Positions 51,044 through 59,227 of a DNA stretch of 64,000 bases are shown in pieces; position 1 is the stretch's first letter; every line of letters begins with the position of its first letter. The DNA is taken from positions 4,584,501-4,648,500 of the forward strand of contig NZ_CP108356.1 in assembly GCF_036237315.1 (NCBI RefSeq), read 5' to 3'. Under the pieces are notes generated by a model. That model saw only the letters and a program-made list of their open reading frames with translations, was not told the DNA's origin and made no database searches. The translations under genes and the position numbers were made by a program. Source of the DNA: Streptomyces sp. NBC_01351 (GTDB lineage: Bacteria > Actinomycetota > Actinomycetes > Streptomycetales > Streptomycetaceae).

Positions 51044-51739
51044 GTGTACCAGCTTGCGCTCGGCCCTGAGTGGCTGTCCCCGGACTATCTGATCTCGCAC
51101 TTCGGTCTGATCGGCATCCTGGTCATCGTCTTCGCGGAATCGGGACTCTTCGCGTTCCTGCCCGGCGATTCCCTACTGTTCACGGCGGGTCTCCTGGTCG
51201 CGAACGGCGAGTACATCAAGCAGCCGCTGTGGCTGGTCTGCACCCTGATCGTGATCGCCGCGATCGTCGGTGACCAGGTCGGCTACATGATCGGCAAGTA
51301 CTTCGGCCCGAAGCTCTTCAACAGGCCGCAGTCGAAGCTCTTCAAGCGGGAGAACCTCGACAAGGCGCACGAGTTCATGGACAGGCACGGCCCGAAGGCC
51401 ATCGTGCTCGCCCGCTTCGTGCCGATCATCCGGACCTTCGCGCCGATGGTCGCGGGCGCCGGCTCGATGAGGTACCGCACCTTCCTCACGTACAACGTCA
51501 TCGGCGGCATCGGCTGGGGCGCGGGCATCACGATCGCCGGCTACTGGCTCGGCCAGATCGAGTTCATCAAGGAGAACATCGAGCCGATCCTGATCCTGAT
51601 CGTCCTGCTCTCCCTGATCCCGGTGATCTTCGAGGTCCTCAAGGCCCGCAAGGAGAACAAGGCGCAGGCCGCCGAGGCCCTCTCCGAGGGCGACGACCCG
51701 CAGGCCCCCGGTCAGCGCCGCCGCCACGCCAAGCGCTAG
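51044..51739 (+). CDS. DedA-family membrane protein
   Basis: A 231-residue DedA/SNARE-associated protein with FAESGLFAFLPGDSLLFTAG (the conserved E-x9-P-G-D region), ARFVPIIRTFAPMVAGAG (the R-x3-P-x-R region) and several transmembrane helices; the C-terminal tail is charged. DedA proteins include undecaprenyl-phosphate flippases and help envelope integrity. GTG 51044 with CAGGAGAG upstream is preferred; TTG 50984 would add a non-conserved extension. Confidence 0.9.
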   Translation: MYQLALGPEWLSPDYLISHFGLIGILVIVFAESGLFAFLPGDSLLFTAGLLVANGEYIKQPLWLVCTLIVIAAIVGDQVGYMIGKYFGPKLFNRPQSKLFKRENLDKAHEFMDRHGPKAIVLARFVPIIRTFAPMVAGAGSMRYRTFLTYNVIGGIGWGAGITIAGYWLGQIEFIKENIEPILILIVLLSLIPVIFEVLKARKENKAQAAEALSEGDDPQAPGQRRRHAKR

Positions 51740-51744
51740 CCACG

Positions 51745-51793
51745 TTCGGCCTCGCCGGCGTTTGAGGCGCGGGGTACGGGGCGGAGCCGCGGA
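51745..51793. repeat. Dispersed GTTTGAGG-type repeat, copy 3
   Basis: TTCGGCCTCGCCGGCGTTTGAGGCGCGGGGTACGGGGCGGAGCCGCGG closely matches copy 1 and the right arm of copy 2; it starts a few bases after the DedA stop. Confidence 0.75.
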
Positions 51794-51829
51794 TCCGTAA
51801 GCAGCACCGCCAGACGGCCTCAGCCACCA

Positions 51830-51874
51830 CGTACGCCCCCGCAAGGGCTCACCCGAGCCCGGTGGGGGCGTACG
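51830..51874. terminator. Bidirectional terminator between dedA and thrE
   Basis: CGTACGCCCCC (51830-51840) pairs with GGGGGCGTACG (51864-51874); the loop holds GGGCTC/GAGCCC. It lies between converging genes. Confidence 0.8.
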
Positions 51875-51890
51875 TGTACCCGTACGGGCG

Positions 51891-53534
51891 CTAGAAGCCC
51901 CGGGTCCGCTTCGCCGCACGGCGCTTGGCGGCGCTCGCGGCGCCCGGGATGCGCATGAACAGCCGCGAGGTCTCCGCGCCCAGGTTGACGCCGATCGCGA
52001 TGGCCAGGGCGATGGCCGCGGCGTTCACCAGCGAGCCCAGTCCCTCGTTCAGCCGGTCCTCGGCGATGAGCAGCAGCCCGTAGTACGTGGCGGAGCCGGG
52101 CAGCAGCGGCCCGATCGCGGCCGTGACGTACGGCAGGGCGGACGCGAAGCGGTAGCGGGAGAAGAGCTGCCCGAAGAGGCCGACGAGCCCGGCCGCGACG
52201 GCCGTGGACGGTACGGGCGGGATGCCGCCGGCGTAGTGCAGGGCCCCGAAGGTCACCCAGGCCACCCCGCCGTTCAGCGTCACGATCCACACGGTGGAAC
52301 GTTCCTGCTGGAGCAGGATCGCGAAGGTGAAGACCAGCACCATCGAGGCCGCGATCTGGATCAGCGGCCGCTGGGTGATCTGCAGGACCTCCTCCGGTTT
52401 GGGGGCGGCGCCGAGCTGCAGGCCCAGGTAGAGCACGACCAGCACGCCCATGATGATGCCGATGAAGAGGTACATGACCTCCAGCAGCCGGGCGGACGCG
52501 GTGATGTAGTAACCGGTCAGCCCGTCCTGCACGGCGGCCACCAGGGCCCGTCCGGGGAGGAGGGCGAAGAGCCCGCCGGTGATCACGGCGGAGGCCTTGA
52601 TGTCCTGGATCTCGGCGAGCTTGAGGGCCACCCCGAACGCGGCGGGCGGCATCGCGGCCACCACGAACTGGTAGAACTCCGGCAGCCCGCGGCCGGCGCA
52701 CAGCCATGCCAGCCGGTCGCCGAGGACGGCGCCGAGGGCCGCCGCGAAGAACACGACGACCCCGCCGCCGACGAGGGTGGAGGCGGCCCCGGCGAGCAGC
52801 CCGGCGGCTGCCGTGAGCACCCAGGTGGGGTACGGGTGCCGGTTGCGGCGGATCTCCGCGAGGCGCCGGTAGGCGTCCTCCAGGGAGATGTCGAACTCGT
52901 GGTGGCTGATGTCGTCCACGAGCCGGTACACGGCCGCCAGGCGGGTGTAGTCGGTGCCCCTGCGGCGTACGGTCCGGCTCGCCGAGACCGGGTCGTCCAC
53001 GAGGGAGGGCTGGTGGGTGATCGACAGCATCGTGAACGTGACGGTGGGCTCGCAGCGGTCCAGCCCGTAGGAGCGGGCCACCGCGAACATGGCGGCCTCC
53101 ACGTCCTCGGAGCCCTCGCCGCCGGCGAGCAGCAGCTCCCCGATGCGCAGGGTGAGGTCGAGCACGCGTCCCACGGGGGGCCCGGCCTCGCTCGGCTTCT
53201 GCACGAGGTCGGGTACGGGGCGCACGTCGACCGGCATGCGCAGCATCGTGCGCATGCGGTCCTGCCAGGGGGACTCCTTCATCCGGGCGACGGGGAAACC
53301 CTGGCCGGGGGTGTAGGCGGGCGGGGACTGCGCGGCGCTGTAGGTGGCCGGTGGCCGGAACGCCGACCCCTCGGGCCCGGGCTGCACTGGTTCGGTGCCC
53401 GCGGGAAGGGCGAACTCCGAGGTGGGCTGGTCCTCCTCGGGAACCTCCGGCTGCATCCCGGGCGGCGGCGTGAACGCGCTCCGGGCCTCGTCGGACTGGG
53501 GCTTGCGGTCCTCCACCCCATCGGATTCCGCCAC
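51891..53534 (-). CDS. Threonine/serine exporter (ThrE) family protein
   Basis: A 547-residue protein. Residues 1-100 are polar and Pro-rich. The ThrE domain follows: cytoplasmic N-terminal part with LTLRIGELLLAGGEGSEDVEAAM (typical start), then ten transmembrane helices in two groups of five (about 238-375 and 385-520). ThrE of Corynebacterium exports Thr and Ser with proton antiport. GTG 53534 is the likely start; GGAGGGCG lies upstream on the minus strand. Confidence 0.9.
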   Translation of the reverse strand: MAESDGVEDRKPQSDEARSAFTPPPGMQPEVPEEDQPTSEFALPAGTEPVQPGPEGSAFRPPATYSAAQSPPAYTPGQGFPVARMKESPWQDRMRTMLRMPVDVRPVPDLVQKPSEAGPPVGRVLDLTLRIGELLLAGGEGSEDVEAAMFAVARSYGLDRCEPTVTFTMLSITHQPSLVDDPVSASRTVRRRGTDYTRLAAVYRLVDDISHHEFDISLEDAYRRLAEIRRNRHPYPTWVLTAAAGLLAGAASTLVGGGVVVFFAAALGAVLGDRLAWLCAGRGLPEFYQFVVAAMPPAAFGVALKLAEIQDIKASAVITGGLFALLPGRALVAAVQDGLTGYYITASARLLEVMYLFIGIIMGVLVVLYLGLQLGAAPKPEEVLQITQRPLIQIAASMVLVFTFAILLQQERSTVWIVTLNGGVAWVTFGALHYAGGIPPVPSTAVAAGLVGLFGQLFSRYRFASALPYVTAAIGPLLPGSATYYGLLLIAEDRLNEGLGSLVNAAAIALAIAIGVNLGAETSRLFMRIPGAASAAKRRAAKRTRGF

Positions 53535-53623
53535 GCGCCCTCCAGTCCGTGATCACCTGCCGTATCAGTATGCGGAACCGTTTCCTCCCCGGCCATGGCG
53601 GGCTGGAAGAACCAGCCCCGCCA

Positions 53624-53679
53624 GGGGGCACTCCCCCAGCCTTCGGCCGGGGGGACCCCCACCCAGCGGTAGCTGGGGG
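53624..53679 (+). repeat. 56-bp palindromic repeat, left copy flanking ppa
   Basis: A self-complementary element with GGGGGCACTCCCCCAGCC at its start and AGCTGGGGG at its end. The copy at 54401-54456 is its reverse complement with only two mismatches. Confidence 0.9.
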
Positions 53680-53755
53680 AGTTTGAGGCGTGGGGGTCCC
53701 CCCGGACGGAGTCTGGGGGAGGGTGTGGGGCGGAGCCCCACGTGCTCAGGCGCAG
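53680..53755. repeat. Dispersed GTTTGAGG-type repeat, copy 4
   Basis: GAGTTTGAGGCGTGGGGG follows directly on the 56-bp repeat, then a GGTCCCCCCGGAC-type segment and GTGGGGCGGAGCCCCAC, the characteristic end of the family. Confidence 0.7.
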
Positions 53756-53770
53756 CCGGCCCGGAACGCG

Positions 53771-53808
53771 ACAGCGGGCGGCACCCCCGAGGGGGTACCG
53801 CCCGCTGT
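53771..53808 (-). terminator. ppa terminator
   Basis: Positions 53771-53788 and 53791-53808 form an 18-bp stem with one mismatch and a two-base loop, 22 bases after the ppa stop on the minus strand. Confidence 0.85.
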
Positions 53809-53830
53809 GTCAGCAGCTACCGAGCGGAGC

Positions 53831-54325
53831 TCAGTGGTGGCCGCCGGAAGCCTCGAGGCGCTTGTACGAGGCCTCGATCTCGGCCTCGGCCTCGGTGCGG
53901 CCCACCCAGTTCGCGCCCTCGACCGACTTGCCCGGCTCCAGGTCCTTGTAGACCTCGAAGAAGTGCTGGATCTCCAGGCGGTCGAACTCGGACACGTGGT
54001 GGATGTCGCGCAGGTGCTCGACACGCGGGTCGGAGGCCGGCACGCACAGCAGCTTGTCGTCGCCGCCCGCCTCGTCCGTCATGCGGAACATGCCGATGGC
54101 GCGGCACTTGATCAGGCAGCCCGGGAACGTCGGCTCGTCAAGGATGACCAGCGCGTCCAGCGGGTCGCCGTCCTCGCCGAGGGTGTTCTCGACGAAGCCG
54201 TAGTCGGCCGGGTAGCTGGTCGAGGTGAAGAGGCGACGGTCCAGACGGATCCGGCCGGTCTCGTGGTCCACCTCGTACTTGTTCCGCGAACCCTTGGGGA
54301 TCTCGATGGTGACGTCGAACTCCAC
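53831..54325 (-). CDS. ppa: Soluble inorganic pyrophosphatase
   Basis: A 164-residue family I pyrophosphatase, normal length. Active-site motifs: [24 protein letters not shown], and the signature [11 protein letters not shown] with three catalytic Asp; [12 protein letters not shown] binds Mg. It removes PPi in the cytoplasm. GTG 54325 follows GGAGGAG; translating from there reproduces the start I recall for S. coelicolor Ppa. It is bracketed by an inverted pair of 56-bp repeats and is convergent neither with dacB (divergent) nor with thrE (same strand). Confidence 0.97.
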   Translation of the reverse strand: MEFDVTIEIPKGSRNKYEVDHETGRIRLDRRLFTSTSYPADYGFVENTLGEDGDPLDALVILDEPTFPGCLIKCRAIGMFRMTDEAGGDDKLLCVPASDPRVEHLRDIHHVSEFDRLEIQHFFEVYKDLEPGKSVEGANWVGRTEAEAEIEASYKRLEASGGHH

Positions 54326-54400
54326 GTCCTGCTCCTCCATGATCAGCTTCAGCGGTCTGAAGCCTGAATTGCTCGAGTGATAGCGCGTCCGGCCCAGCCG

Positions 54401-54456
54401 CCCCCAGCTGACGCTGGGTGGGGGTCCCCCCGGCCGAAGGCTGGGGGAGTGCCCCC
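54401..54456 (-). repeat. 56-bp palindromic repeat, right copy flanking ppa
   Basis: The reverse complement matches 53624-53679 at 54 of 56 positions. It lies about 75 bases upstream of ppa, between ppa and dacB, so it may influence both promoters. Confidence 0.9.
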
Positions 54457-54543
54457 AGCCGGTGGGGTGCCATGCTCGCGGCAAGACGCAGTGGTTAAGT
54501 GTCCCTCACGCATATGTGTGATCGCGAAAGGGGCTGGTCCGAG

Positions 54544-55977
54544 GTGCCATTGGTCAGAACGTGGCAGCTCATCGCGGGGTCCGCCGTAGCCGGCCTCGCG
54601 TTGTCGGCCGCCGTGGTGGCCTCCGCCGGTCCCTGGGACTCCGGCCAGCGTAAGGCCGAGCGGGACAGAGCCGCCTCCTGGAGCCGTACGGGTGGCGCAG
54701 ATCACGGTGCCGGACCCGGATCCGGGGCCCTTCCGCAGGCCGCGCCCAGCGCGCCCGGGGTGCTCGCGGGAGTCGGGGTCGGGTCCGCGCCCGCGCAGCA
54801 GGCCGCCCCCGCGGGGCTCGCCGCCGCGCTGAAGCCGCTGCTCGCCGACCCTGCCCTCGGCACCGTCCGCACCGCCTCCGTCGTGGACACAGCCACCGGG
54901 CAGGTGCTCTACGAGTCCGGGGCGCGGGAGCCGATGACCCCGGCCTCCACCATCAAGATCGCCACCGCCTTCGCGGCCCTGGCCGCCCTCGGGCCCGAGC
55001 ACCAGATCCGGACCACCGTGACGACCGGCGCCGCCCCCGGCCAGATCGTCCTCGTCGGCGGCGGCGACCCTTCCCTCACCGCCAAGGACAAGAGCCCCGC
55101 CGGATCCGGCGGCAACCTCGTCGCCCTCGCCCGGGACACCGCGCAGGCCCTCAAGGCCGCCGGCACGGACACCGTGACCCTGGGCTACGACGACAGCCTC
55201 TACACCGGCCCCGCCCGCCACCCGATCGGCGAGAACCCCAACCTCGCCCTCGTGACCTCCCTCGCCGCCGACGAGGGCCGCCTCGACGACTCCACCTCCG
55301 GCCCCGTGAAACGCGCCGAGGACCCCGCCAAGGAGACGGCCCGCGCCTTCTCCGCCCTGCTGGCGGAAGGCGGCATCAAGGTCACCGGCGCCCCCGCCAG
55401 GGCCAAGGCCCCGGCCGGCGTCCAGCCGCTCGCCGTCACCCTCTCCGCCCCCGTCTCCGGACTCGTCGAGCGGCTGCTGACCAACAGCGACAACGACATC
55501 GCCGAGGCCCTCGCCCGCCAGACCGCCCTCGCCTCCGGACAGCCCGCGAGCTTCGAGGGCGCCGAGAAGGCCGTCGCCGCCAGACTCGCCGCCCTCGGGG
55601 TGGACGTCGGCGGCTCCCGCTTCGCCGACGGCAGCGGCCTCAACCGAGCCGACAAGGTCAGCGCGGGCCTGCTGACCGCGCTCCTCGCGAAGGCCGCCGA
55701 CCCTCAGCACCCGGAACTTCGGCCTGTCCTCACGGGCCTGCCCGTCGCCGGATTCACCGGCACCCTGCGCACCCGCAACTCCGGCAGCTCACCGGCGGCC
55801 GGCCTGCTCCGCGCCAAGACGGGCACCCTGAGCGGCGTGAACTCCCTCTCCGGCACCGTCGTCGACCGCTCCGGCCGGCTCCTCGCCTTCGCGTTCCTGA
55901 CCGCGAACACCCCCGGCCCGGAGGGCGCGGAGAAGGCCCTCGACAAACTCGCCGCCGCGGTCGCGGCCGCACCGTAG
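54544..55977 (+). CDS. dacB: D-alanyl-D-alanine carboxypeptidase / endopeptidase (PBP4 type)
   Basis: A 477-residue S13-family enzyme. N-terminal signal/anchor (about 8-30), Gly/Ala/Pro linker, then the penicillin-binding domain: SxxK in PASTIKIA, SxN in LTNSDNDIAEALAR, and KTG in RAKTGTLSG. It trims pentapeptides or cuts cross-links outside the membrane. GTG 54544 (VPLVRTWQL) is preferred over GTG 54499. The neighbourhood ppa-dacB-zincin-tilS-hpt-ftsH is conserved in actinobacteria. Confidence 0.94.
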   Translation: MPLVRTWQLIAGSAVAGLALSAAVVASAGPWDSGQRKAERDRAASWSRTGGADHGAGPGSGALPQAAPSAPGVLAGVGVGSAPAQQAAPAGLAAALKPLLADPALGTVRTASVVDTATGQVLYESGAREPMTPASTIKIATAFAALAALGPEHQIRTTVTTGAAPGQIVLVGGGDPSLTAKDKSPAGSGGNLVALARDTAQALKAAGTDTVTLGYDDSLYTGPARHPIGENPNLALVTSLAADEGRLDDSTSGPVKRAEDPAKETARAFSALLAEGGIKVTGAPARAKAPAGVQPLAVTLSAPVSGLVERLLTNSDNDIAEALARQTALASGQPASFEGAEKAVAARLAALGVDVGGSRFADGSGLNRADKVSAGLLTALLAKAADPQHPELRPVLTGLPVAGFTGTLRTRNSGSSPAAGLLRAKTGTLSGVNSLSGTVVDRSGRLLAFAFLTANTPGPEGAEKALDKLAAAVAAAP

Positions 55978-56002
55978 GGGTCCGCCGAAGGGCCGGCCCA
56001 CG

Positions 56003-56014
56003 TACCGTTGACGC
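56003..56014 (+). promoter_or_regulatory. -10-like box of leaderless zincin gene
   Basis: TACCGT (56003-56008) ends six bases before ATG 56015, without a Shine-Dalgarno. Confidence 0.35.
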
Positions 56015-57148
56015 ATGACGAGCATCAGTGGTGCCGAGATGGTCGACTGGAACCTCGCGGTGGCGACCGCGACCCGACTGGTGCGACCCGGCCCGGAGGT
56101 CAGCCGGGACGAGGCACGAGCGGTGGTCGCGGAGCTGCGCGCGCACGCCAGGACCTCGGAACGGCACGTACGCGAGTTCACCCGGATGATCCCCGAAGGC
56201 GCGGCCTTCCCCGACACCCCCGTCCTCGTCGTCGACCGGGCCGGCTGGGTCAGGGCCAACGTGGCCGGCTTCCGCGAGCTGCTCCAGCCGCTCCTCGGCA
56301 AGATGCAGGACCGCCGCGCGGGCACCCCCGGCGCAGCCGTGCTCGGAGCCGTCGGCGGCAAGGTCACCGGCGTCGAACTGGGCATGCTGCTCAGCTTCCT
56401 GGCCTCCCGCGTCCTCGGCCAGTACGAGACCTTCGCGCCGGTCTCCCGCGACCTGCCCGGCTCCGCGGGCGGCGGCCGACTGCTGCTCGTCGCCCCCAAC
56501 ATCGTCCACGTGGAGCGCGAGCTGGAGGTCGACCCGCACGACTTCCGGCTGTGGGTCTGCCTCCACGAGGAGACCCACCGCACCCAGTTCACCGCCGTCC
56601 CCTGGCTGCGCGACCACCTGGAGGGCGAGATCCAGTCGTTCCTCGGCGCCACCGAGGTGGACCCGGTGACCGTCCTGGAACGCATCCGCGAGGCCGCCCA
56701 GTCCTTCGCCGGCGCCCGCCCCGACGCCGAGCGCGGCGACGAGGGCCGCTCGTTCGTCGAACTCGTACAGACCCCCGAGCAGCGCGAGGTCCTCGGCCGG
56801 CTCACCGCCGTCATGTCCCTGCTGGAGGGCCACGCCGACTACGTGATGGACGGGGTCGGCCCCCAGGTGGTGCCCTCGGTCGCCGAGATCCGCGAGAAGT
56901 TCCAGCAGCGCCGGGCGAGCGGGGCGGGCCGGCTCGACTCCGCCCTGCGCAAGCTGCTCGGCCTCGACGCGAAACTGCGCCAGTACCGCGACGGGGAGCG
57001 CTTCGTGCGCGCCGTCGTCGGCCAGGTCGGCATGGACGGCTTCAACCGCGTCTGGACCTCCCCGAACACACTCCCGACCAAGGCCGAGATCGCCCAGCCC
57101 GCCGACTGGGTGGCCCGTGTGCACCGCAAGGGGAGTGAAGAAGGCTGA
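56015..57148 (+). CDS. Zinc-dependent metalloprotease (zincin-like, dacB-tilS neighbourhood)
   Basis: A 377-residue protein of the actinobacterial zincin family located between dacB and tilS. The zinc site is LWVCLHEETHRTQF (HExxH, about 185-189), with MSLLEGHADYVMD further on as third-ligand region. No signal peptide, so probably cytoplasmic or peripheral. Substrate unknown; some databases label the family as F420-biosynthesis associated without function. Confidence 0.88.
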   Translation: MTSISGAEMVDWNLAVATATRLVRPGPEVSRDEARAVVAELRAHARTSERHVREFTRMIPEGAAFPDTPVLVVDRAGWVRANVAGFRELLQPLLGKMQDRRAGTPGAAVLGAVGGKVTGVELGMLLSFLASRVLGQYETFAPVSRDLPGSAGGGRLLLVAPNIVHVERELEVDPHDFRLWVCLHEETHRTQFTAVPWLRDHLEGEIQSFLGATEVDPVTVLERIREAAQSFAGARPDAERGDEGRSFVELVQTPEQREVLGRLTAVMSLLEGHADYVMDGVGPQVVPSVAEIREKFQQRRASGAGRLDSALRKLLGLDAKLRQYRDGERFVRAVVGQVGMDGFNRVWTSPNTLPTKAEIAQPADWVARVHRKGSEEG

Positions 57149-57164
57149 CTCAGGGGGCGTAAAC

Positions 57165-57209
57165 ATGTCTCACTGGGGGAAGCAGCGTCACCCGTCCGAG
57201 GGACCGTGA
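57165..57209 (+). CDS. Possible 14-residue leader peptide
   Basis: ATG 57165 preceded by AGGGGGC opens MSHWGKQRHPSEGP and stops at 57209, between the zincin and tilS genes. The size suits a leader or small peptide; no independent support beyond the ribosome site. Confidence 0.2.
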   Translation: MSHWGKQRHPSEGP

Positions 57210-57342
57210 GCGCATGAAGGGCGTGCGATGCTCGGGGAACGGCTCGGTTCTGTCACCATCAACGCACTCTGAGTGACATCTCGATCCCGGCCATCACGCC
57301 TCGAGGCATCCGAACTCCGAACTCCATCGAAGGGCACCGGAC

Positions 57343-58392
57343 ATGGGTCCCCATCCTGCGGTCGCGGCGATACGCCTGGCGGTCCGCCGCGTACTCCACG
57401 ACGTCCTCACCGACCTCACAGACCCTCGCACCACCCGGGGGCACCTCCCGGCGCCAGCCGGGGGAGGCACCCCGCCACTCGTCCTCGTCGCCTGCTCCGG
57501 CGGCGCCGACTCGATGGCACTCGCCTCGGCACTCGCCTTCGAGGCCCCCAAGCTCGGCATCCGGGCCGGCGGCATCACCGTCGACCACGGGCTCCAGCCC
57601 GGCTCGGACCAGCGCGCCGCCGAGGTCGTCACCCGCATGACCGCACTCCGCCTCGACCCGGTGGAGTCCGTCGCCGTGCGCGTCGGCCGCGACGGCGGAC
57701 CCGAGGCCGCCGCCCGCGACGCCCGCTACGCCGCCCTCGACGAGGCCGCCGACCGGCTGGGCGCCGCCGCCGTGCTGCTCGGCCACACCCGGGACGATCA
57801 AGCCGAAACCGTCCTGCTCGGCCTCGCGCGCGGCTCCGGCATCCGCTCCCTGTCCGGCATGGCGGAGGTCTCCGGAGGCCCCGGCCGCAGCCACCGCTAC
57901 CGCCGCCCCTTCCTCCAGGTCGACCGGCAGACCGCCCGCAAGGCCTGCATGGTCCAGTCCCTGGCCGTCTGGGACGACCCGCACAACCTCGACCCCGCCT
58001 ACACCCGCTCCCGGCTGCGCCACGAGGGCCTGCCCGCGCTGGAGAAGGCCCTGGGCAAGGGCGTGGTCGAGGCACTGGCCCGCACCGCCCAGCTCTCCCG
58101 CGACGACGCCGACGCCCTGGACGCCTGGGCCGCCGACGCGGAGACCGGCGTACGGGACGAGGACGGCCGACTGGAGTGCGCCAAGCTGTACGCCCTGCCC
58201 CCGGCCGTCCGCCGCCGTGTGCTGCGCAGGGCGGTCGTCGCCGCCGGTTCCCCCGCAGGCTCCCTCTTCGCCCGCCACATCGAGGAAGTCGACCGGCTCA
58301 TCACCGGATGGCGCGGTCAGGGCGCCATCAACCTGCCCGGCCGGGTCGAGGCCCAGCGGCAGGGTGGCAGACTGGTCATCCGGCAGGGCTGA
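57343..58392 (+). CDS. tilS: tRNA(Ile)-lysidine synthase
   Basis: A 349-residue N-type ATP pyrophosphatase that converts C34 of tRNA-Ile(CAU) to lysidine. The P-loop is [11 protein letters not shown] (SGGxDS, about residues 51-56), with [21 protein letters not shown] as substrate region. It is the short actinobacterial form. Residues 26-42 ([17 protein letters not shown]) are encoded by a GGGGGCACCTCCC-type repeat (57437 onward) and look like an insertion before the catalytic strand. ATG 57343 is the conserved start. hpt follows. Confidence 0.95.
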   Translation: MGPHPAVAAIRLAVRRVLHDVLTDLTDPRTTRGHLPAPAGGGTPPLVLVACSGGADSMALASALAFEAPKLGIRAGGITVDHGLQPGSDQRAAEVVTRMTALRLDPVESVAVRVGRDGGPEAAARDARYAALDEAADRLGAAAVLLGHTRDDQAETVLLGLARGSGIRSLSGMAEVSGGPGRSHRYRRPFLQVDRQTARKACMVQSLAVWDDPHNLDPAYTRSRLRHEGLPALEKALGKGVVEALARTAQLSRDDADALDAWAADAETGVRDEDGRLECAKLYALPPAVRRRVLRRAVVAAGSPAGSLFARHIEEVDRLITGWRGQGAINLPGRVEAQRQGGRLVIRQG

Positions 58393-58459
58393 TTGGTGCT
58401 GAAACACGGCTGAGTCCTCCGGGGGCACCTCCCCGGAGCCCCGGCCGACAACGAAAGTG

Positions 58460-59020
58460 ATGCGGGTGGACGAGAAGGACATGGGCAACGACCTCCAGTC
58501 GGTGCTCATCACCAAGGAAGAGATCGACGCGAAGCTCGCCGAGCTGGCAGCGAAGATCGACGCGGAGTACGCGGGCAAGGACCTGCTCATCGTCGGTGTG
58601 CTCAAGGGCGCCGTGATGGTGATGGCGGACCTGGCGCGCGCCTTGTCCACCCCGCTCACCATGGACTGGATGGCGGTGTCCTCGTACGGCGCCGGAACCC
58701 AGTCCTCGGGCGTCGTGCGGATCCTCAAGGACCTGGACACCGACATCAAGGACAAGCACGTCCTGATCGTCGAGGACATCATCGACTCCGGTCTGACGCT
58801 GTCCTGGCTGCTGTCGAACCTGGGCTCCCGCCAGCCGGCCTCCCTCAAGGTCGTCACGCTGCTGCGCAAGCCCGAGGCCGCGAAGGTCGCGATCGACGTG
58901 CAGTGGGTCGGCTTCGACATCCCGAACGAGTTCGTCGTGGGCTACGGCCTCGACTACGCGGAGAAGTACCGCAACCTGCCGTTCGTCGGCACGCTCGCCC
59001 CGCACGTCTACGGCGGCTGA
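58460..59020 (+). CDS. hpt: Hypoxanthine phosphoribosyltransferase
   Basis: A 186-residue PRTase that salvages hypoxanthine/guanine with PRPP. The PRPP loop is [13 protein letters not shown] (about 96-108); [13 protein letters not shown] and the C-terminal [15 protein letters not shown] are typical. ATG 58460 (MRVDEKDMG) matches the start I recall; GTG 58457 is adjacent. Lies 67 bases after tilS and upstream of ftsH, the classic tilS-hpt-ftsH order. Confidence 0.96.
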   Translation: MRVDEKDMGNDLQSVLITKEEIDAKLAELAAKIDAEYAGKDLLIVGVLKGAVMVMADLARALSTPLTMDWMAVSSYGAGTQSSGVVRILKDLDTDIKDKHVLIVEDIIDSGLTLSWLLSNLGSRQPASLKVVTLLRKPEAAKVAIDVQWVGFDIPNEFVVGYGLDYAEKYRNLPFVGTLAPHVYGG

Positions 59021-59044
59021 CCGCCGCAGCCCGCGAAGTTCGAA

Positions 59045-59075
59045 GCCCCCGGGGACCAGACGGGAACCTGGGGGC
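59045..59075 (+). terminator. hpt terminator
   Basis: GCCCCCGGG (59045-59053) pairs with CCTGGGGGC (59067-59075), one G-U or mismatch, 24 bases after the hpt stop. Confidence 0.6.
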
Positions 59076-59227
59076 GATTCCCGCCGTTGGAGCAGGGAAA
59101 GCGGGTCTGTCAGCCGTACCACGAGGCCGCGGGTGACAATACAGAGGTACATTCCGAAGAACAGTCTTTACTCACAGCAGCATTTACCTACGGGCAGGAG
59201 GGACGGGGTGCTCTGCGCCCCGTATGG
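59076..59227 (+). promoter_or_regulatory. ftsH promoter/leader region
   Basis: Positions 59133-59195 are AT-rich (GGTGACAATACAGAGGTACATTCC ... TTTACTCACAG) and are likely the ftsH promoter, though a unique -35/-10 pair cannot be picked. The ftsH frame stays open back to 59087, which makes the start ambiguous. Confidence 0.45.
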
